From Epiperipatus broadwayi (taxonomy: Eukaryota; Onychophora; Udeonychophora; Euonychophora; Peripatidae): a DNA stretch of 64,000 nt. The number at the start of each line of letters is the position of its first letter. Position 1 is the stretch's first letter. Location: positions 234,450-298,449 of the forward strand of contig JAQFVV010012969.1 of NCBI GenBank assembly GCA_028023455.1, read 5' to 3'. The translations under genes were made by a program, and so were the position numbers. Positions 1 through 12,454 of this stretch are shown here, in pieces. The notes beneath the pieces were generated by a model that was not told where the DNA came from, did not search any database, and saw nothing but the letters and a program-made list of their open reading frames with translations.

Positions 1-3000
1 TATTTGTTTGTGTGTTGATAGAAAGGTACACACATTTAAACTATTCAATATTAAATTTTTCTGCTAAAAAGCAAAGTTACACATATCTAGGCAAAGCTAT
101 TTAATTGTTTTATATTTCAAATATTAAACATTTTAACTTTCTTTAAAACTAACCTATGCTTGATCAATTTTAATATCTTATTCTATACTTCTATTTTTGC
201 TTTTCTATAATTGTAATTGGGATTTAAAAGTTACAGATTTAATTTTAAATATTGGGGTTATAATTACTAAGCTGGCAATTAGATTATTGTAATGACAGTT
301 TATGAATGGTTTGAAATGATAAAGTATGTGTGTACATTACATACAGAAATTTACATTTATTATATATTGAAAGGAAGAAAAGAGAAAATCTGTTGAATCA
401 GATATCTATTTTTGTAGCAATTTTGTTTTTATAAATGATTGTTTGTCATTTTGGGAGCTTAAGCTTGGTGGGAACTCTAATTTTGAAATTGTTTCATCTT
501 AAGATTAAAGGAAAGACACTCCAATTTTAGATATTACAGATATATGTGAAAAAGGAAAAGGGATTAAGTCTATTTTTTTTAAGACAATGTGTCTGAAAAC
601 CAGGTGTGTGATTTTTTGGGTTGGTCAAAAATAGCAATTCACACTATCACTCTAATTGGGTGAGTTGACTCAAAAATCAGATATAAAAGCAGTCTGGAAA
701 ATCAGTTGAGCTATTAGATTATTGTTATTATAATATATTGTGAGAGAGACTTTTTAAAAAATTATTGAAACTAAAGCAGACAAACATTTTTAATTCTGCT
801 AGATAATTTTTTTTTAAATCATTTTTTTTTATATCAAGTTTTGAATGTTGAAAATATAAGAATGACGAGGTAGAAAAATTATATATATATGTCTCATCTT
901 TTACCTGATCGTCATGGAGCCACAGATCATATAGGAAAGAAAAGATGTCTTGTCTGAAAAATAATATTCTACACCTTTCAACTGACCAGAGAAATAAGAT
1001 GTTTTTAAATAGAAGGAAGAAAACATTCACCTGCATTCGAAGGAGATCAGAAAGATGAATTAATCTACTGATAAATATTAATCATCAAGTCCAATTAATT
1101 GTTCCAGTAACTGAGTTTAAACCCAGAAAATTTATAAACGTGAAAACAACTGCTGTATTTCATCCACTAAAGGAATCATGCTTGTCAGGAAGAGAGGAAA
1201 AATTAATATAATGATTTCCAAATTATCCACTAAAGCAAATAACCTCAATAGGATCATCATCATCAAACAATTATACACCTCAAGAAAGAGATTGTTCCAA
1301 AGTAAAACGGAAATGGTAGCTGCAGAAATATGGACATTATACAAGACAAGTTTGAACCCTTGGAAGTTCGCCACAAAACAAAAAATCGGTAATATGACTT
1401 TTTATATCTATTTTCTTTATGATATCAGAGTCTTAATAAAATTTTAGCTATAAAGTGGTATAGTTTATTTAAAGAACTTTTAAAGACAATTCAGATCGAT
1501 TAAAACCAATAATTTCTTACCAATAATAACCTTGAGCTTCAAAAATGATCTTGAATGTATCAAAATTATTTGTTTATTAATTTACAGTTATGAAATATTA
1601 ATGTGTAAAATAATTTTTTGTATTATTATTTTGATTTTAAATAATATTTTGTTATTATGGGATAAAACACACACCTACATAATAATATTTTTACATTGTA
1701 TAATTGTGTGCGAATGTGAAGTAAGAAGCAGTGTTGAAATATTAAATTATTTTGTTTTAAGAAAGTATAGCATTTCAGAGTTAGAAGGGAGGGGGAGAAA
1801 ATGATTTAAAACTTGTTCAGTAAAACTTGCTCTTTCAATTCTACTAACATTTTTTTTTTAACATTCTGCTTACATGTTAGATTATAAGGTGTGTGTGCCA
1901 ATGAGTGAACATTTTTTTTTATGAAATACTTTTCTTGTGGATGGAACATTTTAACAAATCGGTTACCCAATTTAATACAATATACTTTCGAAATACATTT
2001 ACAGGAAAGGGGGAAGAATTTAAAATTTAATGTTATGATTTTAAAACAGTCGATTAGGATTATTGTTGTTATGTTAATATAAATTTTCATGTAAATATAG
2101 AAATTTTTATGTATATGTTAGAAATGCAGTAATAAATATTAGTTTATGTTATTAAACTAGGCGTATATAGTTCATTAAGAGTAGTCTTTAGTAAGTGTGA
2201 TCATTCATCATCAATGGTTGAATATTAGTTGTTTAAGATATGATTAAATATGCTAAGATTAACAATAATTATGAATTTCTTTATAAAAATTAGGTTTTAT
2301 GATTAAGCTTAGTCCTAAAGCTGTGGTTGAAACCATTGTCATTATCGTTATCATTATCATCACCATCATCATCATCAACGTTTTAATTAATATGTTTAAA
2401 GGCCATAAATAAATATTGATTCCATAATATTTAGTGATTTCTTAGTATTATTATAACCACCATCCCATCATCTATTTCATGCAAGGATGAGTGAATTGCC
2501 ATCCTAAATTAATAGTAATCTGAGCTAGTAAAACTTATAAAAAATATTGAAACACATTCGTTATGTTAAGGTCTAAGAAATGATTTATGTCTAATGAATT
2601 CCACTTCAGTTTAAAGATGTTTTATGTTACCTCGGTGTTTGCTTAAATATTAGTGCATACAGTGCTATGGGTCTAAAATCAAAATCATACATTTTGTAAG
2701 AAATAAAGTACCAAAAGGGATTCAAACCCGGTACATGTGAAAAGGTTATTAGATATAACTGTGTCTAGATTCAGATAATCTAGTGGCGCCCTGATAGACC
2801 CTATTCACTTGTTATTCACTTAGACATGCACTTGAGATCAAACCAAGAAATGAAAGTGAGTAAAATCTACTGTCTGTATACCTGAGCAGATATTTTATTG
2901 AGTTACTAGTGTACTCGCCTCACATGATTTCCATATACCTGAGTTATAATAGTTGTTACTAATAATTTGTTTATAATTATTGATATTGTGATATCTTGAG

Positions 3001-3344
3001 AAATCTAATTATAGAAATATGTTTAATTTATTCCTACTCATCATTTTAATATTTTTGACCTTATCGCTATATAGCTACTAGTCAGGAGTATGTTTCATTT
3101 AATCCAATGACCCTTAATATGATTGATAACTCAGTCTGATCTTTTGTTTAGTAGCTTATGCTCAGCAAGTTGCATACTTAATTCTTTGCTCTTTGATATA
3201 AAATAAAAAGCTACAACAATTCTTTTCGTTTATTAAGCTAAATATTTATATTTGAATCGTTTCTTAATTATTTAATACATTTGGATCGTTTGATCATCTT
3301 TAATATGTTACAATATATACTTAAGCTAGATTTAATTAAAAGGG
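1..3344. other. AT-rich intergenic or intronic DNA, no gene recognised
   Basis: Open frames here are short and low-complexity, with no recognisable domain. An imperfect ATC/ATT microsatellite lies at about 2338-2381 and a weak tRNA B-box-like word (GATTCAAACCC) at about 2719. The ATC run followed by CATGCAAGGATGAG near 2480 may be a very decayed RTE 3' end in minus orientation, but the match is too weak to claim. Confidence 0.6.
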
Positions 3345-3523
3345 GTTTGGATCCATACTTTCAAGCTCCCTTCAGTTATCCACTCCATCATACACAACTG
3401 ATAAATACAACCACTTATATGTGCAAAAGATATGGCTAGTGAAAGAGTTAGGAAATGGAGAAGACTGAAGTCTGTCCATTAAAGTCTGAAGATTTGCTAT
3501 CTTAATATAAACAAAGCACTGAT

Positions 3524-3561
<38 letters not shown>

Positions 3562-3700
3562 GGAGATGATGTGCTATTTCAGTATGAAATACATATATTG
3601 GAGATTATCTTTTTCACAAGTATGTGATCATGCGTATTGGTTGTATAAATGGAATGAATGACTTATGGGAGCTTGAAAATCTGGATTCAAACCCTTTATT
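3345..3700. repeat. F1 dispersed repeat, head-to-head copy with (TG)n
   Basis: The left half (3345 to about 3480) reads on the minus strand and the right half (about 3490-3700) on the plus strand. Both share the GGAGTGGAT...GGGAGCTTGAAA segment that ends in a tRNA B-box-like GATTCAAACCC. A (TG)n run sits at about 3538-3561, followed by a degenerate stem-loop GTGCTATTTCAGTAT and GAAATACATA, which aligns with the hammerhead-like core of the 12.4-kb copy. This copy is uninterrupted at 3501-3520, so it serves as the empty-site paralogue for the large insertion at 12455-18279. It resembles the terminal modules of Penelope-like elements, but that assignment is inference. Confidence 0.7.
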
Positions 3701-5265
3701 TAATATTTTTTGTACATTTTCTGTACAGTAATTTCTCTTCTGATATCTGATAAAAGAATAAATGAAAGAACAGAAAGCCATTGTAAAAGAGTAGGCTTGA
3801 ATGCACCAATCATATTTCTCATGATAATATTTAATCCAGCTTATAGAAATTTAGTCAGGGCACTTTTTCTCCCAAGAGGGATGAAATGTGCTAATGCAAA
3901 AAAAAGTTGTCCATTTTTAATTATTTTAAATCCAGTCTTTGATATATTAGGCAAATAAATTGAGCTATGATCAAACATTATTATTAAATATTATGGAATA
4001 AGATTGTGATTTAGCTATTGTTGCACAAGGTTATATTCAGATTCTAAGATATATCACTTTTATTTAGATAAAAAGTTGAAGTTAATCTCTTGGTCAGATA
4101 GGGATAAGACCTGGAATATTTGAAAAAAGCTTTCATATTCTTATTGAGAGACTTTATTTCTGGAAAAGATCTCTTTTGTGAAGTAAGTAATATCATCATC
4201 AGTGTAAATAACTTTCCTATATTCTGTATCTGAAAGATCATTGTTTAATATATTTTAAAATAGATAAGAGAGCTGATCTCTGTGGAGGTCCATAATTTTG
4301 TATTTACTAGGATCACCATTTAGTATCACTTATATTTTCTGTTGGAGAGCATTTTGTGAAATAAAATGATAATTTTCTTTCCTACACTTAAAAGATTTTA
4401 GAAATTTGTAGAAAACAACTTTTTCAAACAGGATGAATTGAGATTAGATCAGTAATGGTAACATCAGTTTTAATTCATTTTGAAAATCTTTAAAAATAAA
4501 ACTTGTTCCCAGGAACTTTTTGTTGGCCTAAATCCAGCCTGATCTATAAAATATGTCTAAAGATATAAATTCTGATAATAACATTCATAGAATTTTGGGC
4601 TTAAAAATATGGTCAGGAATTGTAATAACAAGGAAATATATATAAACGGTAAAGTAACAACAAAAAAAAATAGAGAAATAATTTTTAAAAAATTGAATAG
4701 AGATCATATAGCAAAAGAACATAAACAATAGTTAAGTATTTCTCAAGATAATATCAACAAAAAAAAAGTACTCTTTGGAAAATTCAAATTTTAAATGAGA
4801 TAAAAGATCACAAATAAGATAATAAGAAAAAAAAGCTTACAATAGAAATTTCATAAAGATCTTTGATATGCACAAGATTAATAGCTAATAAAGATTACAA
4901 TCCCAGAATTCTCTGAAAATTTTCGATCTTAGAACTCAAGTGCAGGATTTGGGGAATTGGTATCTCCATTTAATCAGGCAACTGCATGAGATTCCAACTA
5001 CTACTACAATACTTATAATACTAAATAATAACAAAAAATATAAAATAATAACACCGCAATTATAAAATTTAAAAAAAATTTAAAGAAATGCTTTTTATTT
5101 TCATAAATGCACTTTAAATAAAAAAAACCTATTACAAACATACCTTTATTTCTTCAGCTTTCTTAGTAATCTCGAAATTATGCAACCAAAAATGAAAACA
5201 AGAGACACTTACGTTTAGAAAATCTAAAGTACCCTACCCTTATTAATTTTTATAGACTTCTTATC
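3701..5265. other. No recognisable feature
   Basis: AT-rich sequence without a convincing coding region. The longest frames (3710-3958 plus, 4044-4241 minus) show no domain or codon bias I can recognise. A-rich runs dominate 4610-5130. Confidence 0.6.
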
Positions 5266-5822
5266 AAGCTTGGTGAACTTGGGCCTTGGACCTCGCTGCC
5301 TGTTGTGTTGTGTCCCTGATAGGCTGGTTTTGGGCAGTGTCGATCTGGTTCTTTACTTATTACTTCTTAGTTTTTACCCAAGTTGGCTTTCCAATTTTGG
5401 GCAGGTAGACCGATTGTGGTCCCTGCTCATTTGGACTGCTAATTGGGAGGCAGAGGTATTCAGAATTGTCTTGACATGGCTCGGCTGTGGTTCGAGAGTC
5501 TATTGCTTGGTGAACTTGGGCCTTGGATCTCACTGCCTGTTGTGGTGGTTGGCACAATGCTGGACTTCACCTATTCAGCTGAAGCATTTAAGTCTTCGCT
5601 TCGGGGCCCCAGGGGTGGGACCATTGGGTGATGGTTAACTTCTCGATGGCCGGGCCATGTGGATCCACATACAGATACACATTAATCACATTACAATAAT
5701 GTTTATGGATGTAATTATTTTTGAACATATGTACATTTTACGGTGTAATCCTCAATGGGTAAGTGTACCCAAAATTTTTGTAATCTTTTATTAATAAAGG
5801 TTACTTTGAGAAAAAAAAAAAA
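5266..5822 (+). mobile_element. GC-richer poly-A retroposon with internal 239-bp duplication
   Basis: About 370 bp of markedly GC-richer sequence is followed by an AT-rich stretch, an AATAAAG signal at about 5794 and a run of about 13 A at 5811-5823. The 36-base segment starting TTGGTGAACTTGGGCCTTGG occurs at 5270 and again at 5509, so there is an internal tandem unit of about 239 bp. Frames in this block exist on both strands because the region is short and GC-rich; none matches a known protein. The layout (GC-rich repeated body, AATAAA, poly-A) resembles the retroposon at 59959-62189, suggesting a 5'-truncated LINE 3' end or a retroposed transcript. No clear TSD was found. Confidence 0.6.
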
Positions 5823-8425
5823 ACAATTACAATTTATTTTAAACTTAAGTTTGGTTATCATTTAAATATTATAAGATAATAATCCAGTAAAATAGGCATA
5901 AAGTTAAAATTTTAAATTTTTTGCTATTTTTTTTGTTAAAATTTTATGTAGTTTCACTTGGATGAAAATTGAGTTATAAGATTTCAACCAAACAAATAAA
6001 AAAAAGAAAGTGGATCATGCTAAATGGGTATAACAAAATCCATTAATTTTTAATGGCATCGGTAATCTATTCTATAACAATAATGTCTATTTAAATGAAA
6101 CATGCCATCCTTACTCACATGACTATAAAAATGTTTAAAAGGTAATGCACCAAATTAAAAAAAATTAAATGTTAATTTCTTTAAAGATTATCAAATAAAA
6201 GAAAAAAATACATCATAACTACTAGAAGATCGTTTTGTTTAAATAAAAATATACAGACATCTCTAAACAAATATAATATGTTGCGGTGAAAATGTATTTT
6301 CAACAACGTTAAATTACAATTAATATTAAAATTACTAATGCAAGCAATGCCACAGATGGTGGAATAGTATTAAGGGGGGTTTGAAGTAAAACTGATATTT
6401 AAAAAATAATGCATTGTAAATAATATTAAATTATACTTTTATAGGTCATTACGCAATTTATAAAGTACTATCACATGGGCCGTGCCCCCACCCTTTCTGG
6501 CAGTCAAAAATAGGATTTACAAAAAAATGCAGTAAAAATATATAACTGCATATAATGCCTTTTTGTCTATATGTTTATAGTAAAAAAATGTGTTGTTTTT
6601 CCCCCACATTAATCTCTTTTTATTCCCAGAATCGGAAATTAAAATCCTAATACTATAATCGCAGGACGGCTCTATCTGATGCCTGATAGTATATATCTAA
6701 AAAAAAATATATTTTTTTTTACTTTTAACAAAAAAAAAAAAAGAAAAAGATAAAAATCAGAAAAGAATGCATAGTTCCAGCCTTCAAACCTCAGGCAATC
6801 ACTCTATTGGAGAGAACTAATTGCTTACTAAACGCGCTACAAGTTGCATTATGGGAGAGACTTTTTCAATACATTATTTTGTATACATAAAGTTTAATCG
6901 TATTTGAAATATGAAACATTTTCATAATAGCAGGTGCGGAAAATTTCCAAAAAAATTTCCTACACCTTTTCAGATTATGACTTACTCTCATCCAACAAAA
7001 ATAAAAAAATTAATGATAAATTATACAAACAAATATTTTAATATTCATCAAAATATAAAATGAATATTGTTTATACTGACTATTTTTTAAAAGAAAGAAG
7101 AAGTTCAAGATTAAAGGTTATGCTATTAAAATATTTTAATAAGAACAGCAGGTTGCGCGCATCTTTAATTCATTGAAGGATAGCAATTCTAAGTGACGAT
7201 TCCTTTTCAGTACTGATTTTGAAGAATATTTTAATCAATTTATTTCCGACTTCCCAAAGTATTATTTCTGCTAATAAAAATAGAAAGCATTTTTCCACAC
7301 ACACACACACACCCAGAAAGCGCGCGCATTCTTGTCTGAGATTGAGCCACATGAATTTGACAGCATAGCAATCAGCAAAACATCACAACGGATCCTGCAG
7401 AGATTCCAGCGAGGAAATAGATTCACTGCTGTCTTTATCAAGATTTGGCAGTCATTACGATGTGGTTTATCATTTGTGCTTGCAAACATTTTATATAGCT
7501 CAATGGCTAAATTTACGAGGCAGAATCATGGGTTCTGAATCTGTTATGAGACTTCAGCTGCTTCTATGAAGATCAAATCCAGCTGGCTTTATTGTTGGAT
7601 CTGAAAAAATTGATTTGAAACTATATTTTACAAAAAAAAACCATTTTTTTACATCACAAGTCTTTCATTTTAGATTTTTGGCTGAACATCCAAAAAGAGA
7701 ATGTCGGTTTGTTTTAAAAGGTAATAATTTTCTACTAGTTAAATACTATGATTTTTTTCTCTTCTTATGACATACTGAAATGTGTTTAATGTCATAAATT
7801 ATAAGTGTGCAGATATAAATGCATATATGATATTGTTCAGTTAAATATAGTTTTATTACAAAAATAATTATCGCACAACACTTACATAATTATATCCATT
7901 CTAGCAAAATTTACAAGGAAATACATGGACTGAAGTTAAATTATTTATACAAATTAACTATATATATGCAAAACACACTAAAAAATCAGCAGCAGACTGA
8001 ATATACATCTCTTAAGCGAGCTCAGCTAGTTTGGAAAATCAGATGTAGATTTTCATACTGCCAAGAAAAGTATATACCGAAGTAATATATACACTACAAA
8101 AAATATTTATATTAGAGTGTTTCAATTAAAGACTAATAATTAGGTTGTTTACTTTATTATCATCAGTATAATAAGCTCACATTCATTCTATGTGTTGTTT
8201 GATTATTCAATTGTGACCTGGCTGGTATGCATATACTTCCAGGGTCCACAGCAGATGGCTCCAGTCAACAAATGACCTGAAAAACAGAAGACTGCAAGCA
8301 GCGGGTGACCTGAAGTTTACAGTAAGTTGACTACAAACAACACTTGTTAATGCAGTTAAAAGAACATGTATATTACTAAAAGTTTACCATGGGTAATTAA
8401 TATGATAATATTATAATTGAAAGAA
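5823..8425. other. No recognisable gene; microsatellites only
   Basis: AT-rich DNA. A (CA)n run lies at about 7297-7313 next to a short GCGCGCGC tract. The overlapping frames at 7332-7538 (plus) and 7170-7489 (minus) share no recognisable motif. At about 6775-6860 the minus strand has a vague tRNA-like look, but box A and box B are poor. Confidence 0.55.
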
Positions 8426-8426
8426 T

Positions 8427-9135
8427 GTGGTGTTTGTATATAAATTAAACAAAACTCATTTCAGAATAATGTTAAGAAATTTTTATGCTGACAATGCAGC
8501 AAAATGGTGTTTGTATGTGGAGCATATAGAGAAATATAAACTCATCAATAAGATAGAGAATGACAATATAAAGATAGTGATGTTAAAGTGGCTGGTGGGC
8601 AAACATGTTCTGCAAATAGCAAAAAGACTTTGCAAATCAAAACCTCCAGAAGAAGCAGTATACCTGGAGTTTAAAAAATTAAGAACATATTTTGAATCAG
8701 CAATGCCAAAATGAATATCATGTCTACATTTTAGAAATGGAGACAAATATTGAATGAGAGGTATCAGCAATATGATATAGCACTGCAGAAATTAGCAAAC
8801 ACTATAAATTTATTGTTAAACTGGATGCCATGCTCCACAGTCAGTGGCTATGGGGAATGACTGAAATTCTCAGTGAAGTTAGTCTTGACATTTGAGTAGA
8901 TGGTGAAAAAATATATACCATAAAAGTTATTCATGGAAGATGCTACAGAATTTCAAAATAATAAAGATGCAGCAGCATATAGAATGACAGTAAATAAAGC
9001 TGATGCTGAGATCGGGAGTTGTTAAAGCCCTATGATATGCTGCCACTGCAATGAGAAGAGACAAGCCTGTAAATTTAAATGCACTAAATGCCACATGTAC
9101 AGGAAAACCAGCTATTTATAATGTGTTGGTGACAC
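8427..9135 (+). pseudogene. Decayed Gypsy/Mag-like LTR-retrotransposon gag
   Basis: The open frame 8427-8714 contains W-x2-Y-x2-H-x-E-x-Y followed by a helical stretch and a K-P-P-E-E-A-V-Y-L-E-F-K-K-L segment. This is the pattern of the capsid start in Mag-type Gypsy gag proteins. Downstream, interrupted by stops, a cysteine-rich patch from about 9038 to 9130 reads C-x2-C, then C-K-F-K-C-T-K-C-H, then a stop before a further C. It looks like the double zinc knuckle that binds RNA in gag, with lost Gly/His positions. Protease, reverse transcriptase, integrase and LTRs were not found nearby. This is a dead fragment. The family call rests on motif order only. Confidence 0.6.
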
Positions 9136-12100
9136 AAAAGATAAAGTTTAAAAAAGGGAGTTATAAGTGGATTTCAAATCACAGGGAGAAGGAGTTAAAA
9201 GTAAAACTGAAGTAAAAACAATAAACAATGTAGATAATAACCACATTTGTTTAAATGTGCAAATTCTTGAACAAAAAACCAATATAGAAATTGGCAGCAG
9301 AGCATTTATTGATTAAGATTTAAATATAGTAATCTTGCTCTCTCTATATATAAATTATTTGATTTATAATTTAAAATGAGAAAATATTAATTTTTCGTGT
9401 TTTGGTGGGTTTTTCCAAGTCACGTGACTCAAGTTCTAAATTTTTCATGTTTTCGCGTAGTTTTTTATCACTTCGATGTGTCAGACGATGTTTTGGGCTA
9501 TTTTTGAAATTCAAAATGGCAGAGATCGCGTACTAAATTTGCACCTTAAGTCATTTATGTTATAATTATAATGTATTAATATATATATAGCCTGAGAATT
9601 TTTAACATTTTCACTGTTATTTTTTTTTGGTTTGACCAGTATAAGGGAAATCTTAATCCTATTAATATATATGTAATTTTTTTTTTGTTAATAGATTGCT
9701 ATTATCCATTACTGGAATTGTATACTACTATTTTAGTTTAAAAAGAAAGAAACACGATTTCTTTTTTATTGCTTGGCATAAACATATCTATATATTGGAG
9801 GAACTGGAAGGTAGAAGTAATATCATTTCATTTATTTCTATTTGTTCAATCCGCTACTAAATACGGGAATATTTCAGATTTCTTAAAAACTCTTTGAATA
9901 AAATTTCTCCTTCCCAATTGTCTCCAGTATTGGTTTCACTAATTTTCTTAAAATATATATATTAGAAAGAGAGAGAAAGCAGAACACGCAGTTAGTTTTT
10001 TTTTTTTTTTTGGGGGGGGGGGGATAATTCAATGTTTCTTTTAATTTATACTTAGAAATATAAAAGAAAATGACATTCGAGTATATATATTAAAATGTTC
10101 AATTTTATGCATTTTATAAGAAAGGTCCAACTTTCTTAAAGTCAATCTGGGATTTACTAATATATATCTATTTGTCTAAAACAGATATAGCTTAAGCATT
10201 TTATAATTTGATTAAATATAAGAGAGAGTACGGTACAGTTATATATGTGTAAATTAAAAATATTAAATCTTCATTAACTCTAAGGGTGAACTAGTTAAAT
10301 AGTGTTTAATTAATATACCTATCTTTTTATATATTTTAATGTTAGAAAAGGTGCAAAGTAATTATTTCTAATAGTAGATATTCTCTCAGTCTCAGAAAGA
10401 TTTTGAAGTCCTATTATTTCATATACGTATATTTTACCTAAAGTTTTAAAGTTTAACGGTCAATTGACCGCATTTTCTCTTATCTTGTGCTACTCGGTGA
10501 TTTGTGTGGGGGTCTCAGCACATATCCACAGCTCCTGCCATCTTTGACTCATAGGCTAACACCGCTTCAAGATTGCCATTGATGATACAGTGGATCTCAA
10601 CCCTTTTTCAAATATTACTACTGGACAGAAGCATGTATACTCTGTCCTGAGCTCGGATCACGCTGTAGACGAATGGGCTCCGTCTTTCTAACTCTTGTGT
10701 TAGAAACGGGGGTGCTATACAGACTTCAAGTTCGCCATATGTATAAAAAAAACTTTGTGCCTTCGAAACTTGCTTCTAATCTCATACAATTAAATCACCA
10801 AGAACCACTGTAATGTTTAATTTCATTACAGATAAAACCTTCACTTCGTAATATACTCAAGATATTGCTGAGTAAGTCTGAGAAATGTCCACTGGGGGAG
10901 GGGGGGATTTTCTTTATTTTGTTGTTTAAATGCAGGCTATATTTGAACATGGCCTTAATCTATTTGACTAATCTTTTTTTAATCAATTGTCATTTTTTTT
11001 GTAATTTTACCCTAGAGTTATGTTTTCCTCTATCCCTCCTTTAAAGTGAAGCACCCCAGTTGTTAGCTAAGCCCAGTATTGTTCTGTAATTACCGTACTA
11101 TTGTTTAATTGTATTAAGTGGATCTTTCTAATGCATATCAATACATATCCATGTCTGTAAATGCAAGAAAATAACTTGCAACATTTGTTTTATTAATTAT
11201 TTCTTCAAATTGTCATTTCTTTTAATTGAACAATAAACTTTCATTCACTAATCTCATCAATACCTGGTCTGTATCAATATACAGTCTAAACCTGATTTTT
11301 CTTTGTTAGAATTCCCCTTTAGGATCTCAACTCTCCCTGACCACCGGGCATACATGAAGAAGAAATTCTAGTGAGTTTTGGGAAGTCGCTTAGTAGCAAT
11401 CTAGAGGAGAAGGTTAGGTTCGAACCCCTCCACCTGCATCTCTTGGTTAGGTTAAAGTAGTACATACAAAATGTATATAGAGAAAAGCTTGATTTAATTA
11501 TAGGACAGCATGGTATGTTTAGTATGCTTTCAACTAACCTGGTACTCATATTCATAGTGATAATTGTCTGAGGAGCTTATGACATTTATCAAGAAATAAA
11601 CAAGATGAGAATTTGGTCTATGATTAAATTCAAGCTTGTCTCTATATACATTTTGTATGTATTTATCTTAAAGAACATGTTTAATTGGGATGAATCTGCG
11701 ATGTTCTGATACATTAACCACTTGAAAAGGTCAAAGTCTGACAATTGATCATTTTATTTTTAAAAAAGTAAAGATATGGTACAGTAAAAGTGAATAAATG
11801 AACGTATAGTGAATATAAATATAAATCTACGACTTCAATGTATTATTAATAACTACATTATTATTGTCCTTTTGTAAATTGTTTATATCATAACCTTAAT
11901 TTGTATACACAAACAATACTCATGCCTAAAGTTACAACGCTCAATAAAATAATCAATCTTACTCCAAACTCATAACTAACTCAGACTAGCCAAAGAAAAT
12001 AAATTCTAAACACAACCAATGGTTTCACTGCTACAAGCAGACTTCTCAAGTTTAAAGGACTAAAAAATAACAAATTTATACTAAATATTTACCATAATCC

Positions 12101-12270
12101 TACTTACTTCCCACACACCACTTAATATTAAAAACTTTTAAATAAATTAATTACTTCAAAATCATAAATTTTTAATAATAAAGATTCTTTAATTCCTTTT
12201 ATTTCATTCCTTTCAAAAAAAACAACCTTAGCCTCATCAAAACTAAGTGACCTGTATATATATAATTAGA
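9136..12270. other. No gene; homopolymers and a tRNA-like B box
   Basis: Mostly AT-rich. A T-run followed by a G-run of about 11-12 lies at about 9997-10023. At 11417-11427 the word GGTTCGAACCC is a perfect tRNA B-box-like sequence, within a patch (about 11330-11450) that may be a tRNA-derived SINE. No matching A box or second copy was seen, so it is not called separately. A somewhat GC-richer patch at 10470-10740 has no recognisable content. Confidence 0.5.
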
Positions 12271-12450
12271 AGGTATTTGAACTCAGCCTTTCAAGCTCCC
12301 TTTAGTCATCCACTCCATCTTTTGCAACCAATATACATGACCACATACATGTGAAAAAAAAGATTTCTAATATGTATTTTGTGCTGAACCAGCACTCATC
12401 AGTTGGTCCCAATCATCATCTCCCACACACATATATAGTCAGTGCTCGGT
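12271..12450 (-). repeat. F1 repeat, 3' part, split by the large insertion
   Basis: On the minus strand this reads from the AGCACTGACTATATATGTGTGTGG spacer (12450 downward), through the hammerhead-like core, into a segment with CACATGTATGTGGTCATGTA, GGAGTGGATGACTAAAGGGA and GCTTGAAAGGCTGAGTTCAAA. It aligns throughout with 3500-3700 and, from the ACATA/TTGG segment on, with 31245-31375. The missing other half of the same copy is found 5.8 kb away at 18284-18400. Confidence 0.75.
12361..12410 (-). ncRNA. Hammerhead-ribozyme-like core in F1
   Basis: On the minus strand, ACCAA precedes the exact catalytic box CTGATGA (12396-12402). Next comes a perfect 6-bp stem-loop GTGCTG-GTT-CAGCAC (12381-12395), then AAAA where GAAA is expected, and then TACATATTA. 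In the F1 copy at about 3585 the last box is intact (GAAATACATA). In the copy at about 31255 the post-cleavage side reads TTGGT, exactly complementary to the ACCAA that precedes CTGATGA here. So stem I, CUGAUGA, stem II and the GAAA box can be assembled from the family. Stem III would be very short, as reported for Penelope-associated hammerheads. This copy has lost the G of GAAA and is probably inactive. Confidence 0.55.
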
Positions 12451-12454
12451 TTAT

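Noticed and set aside
1178-1447. Overlapping frames on both strands near 1.1-1.4 kb
   Set aside because: Fully overlapping antisense frames with no domain; chance.
5270-5638. 122-codon frame with Leu/Trp-rich translation
   Set aside because: Lies across the GC-rich retroposon with internal duplication; other frames on both strands are open as well, so it is a by-product of base composition.
6775-6860. Possible tRNA or SINE on the minus strand
   Set aside because: A box and B box both deviate strongly and no cloverleaf could be drawn.
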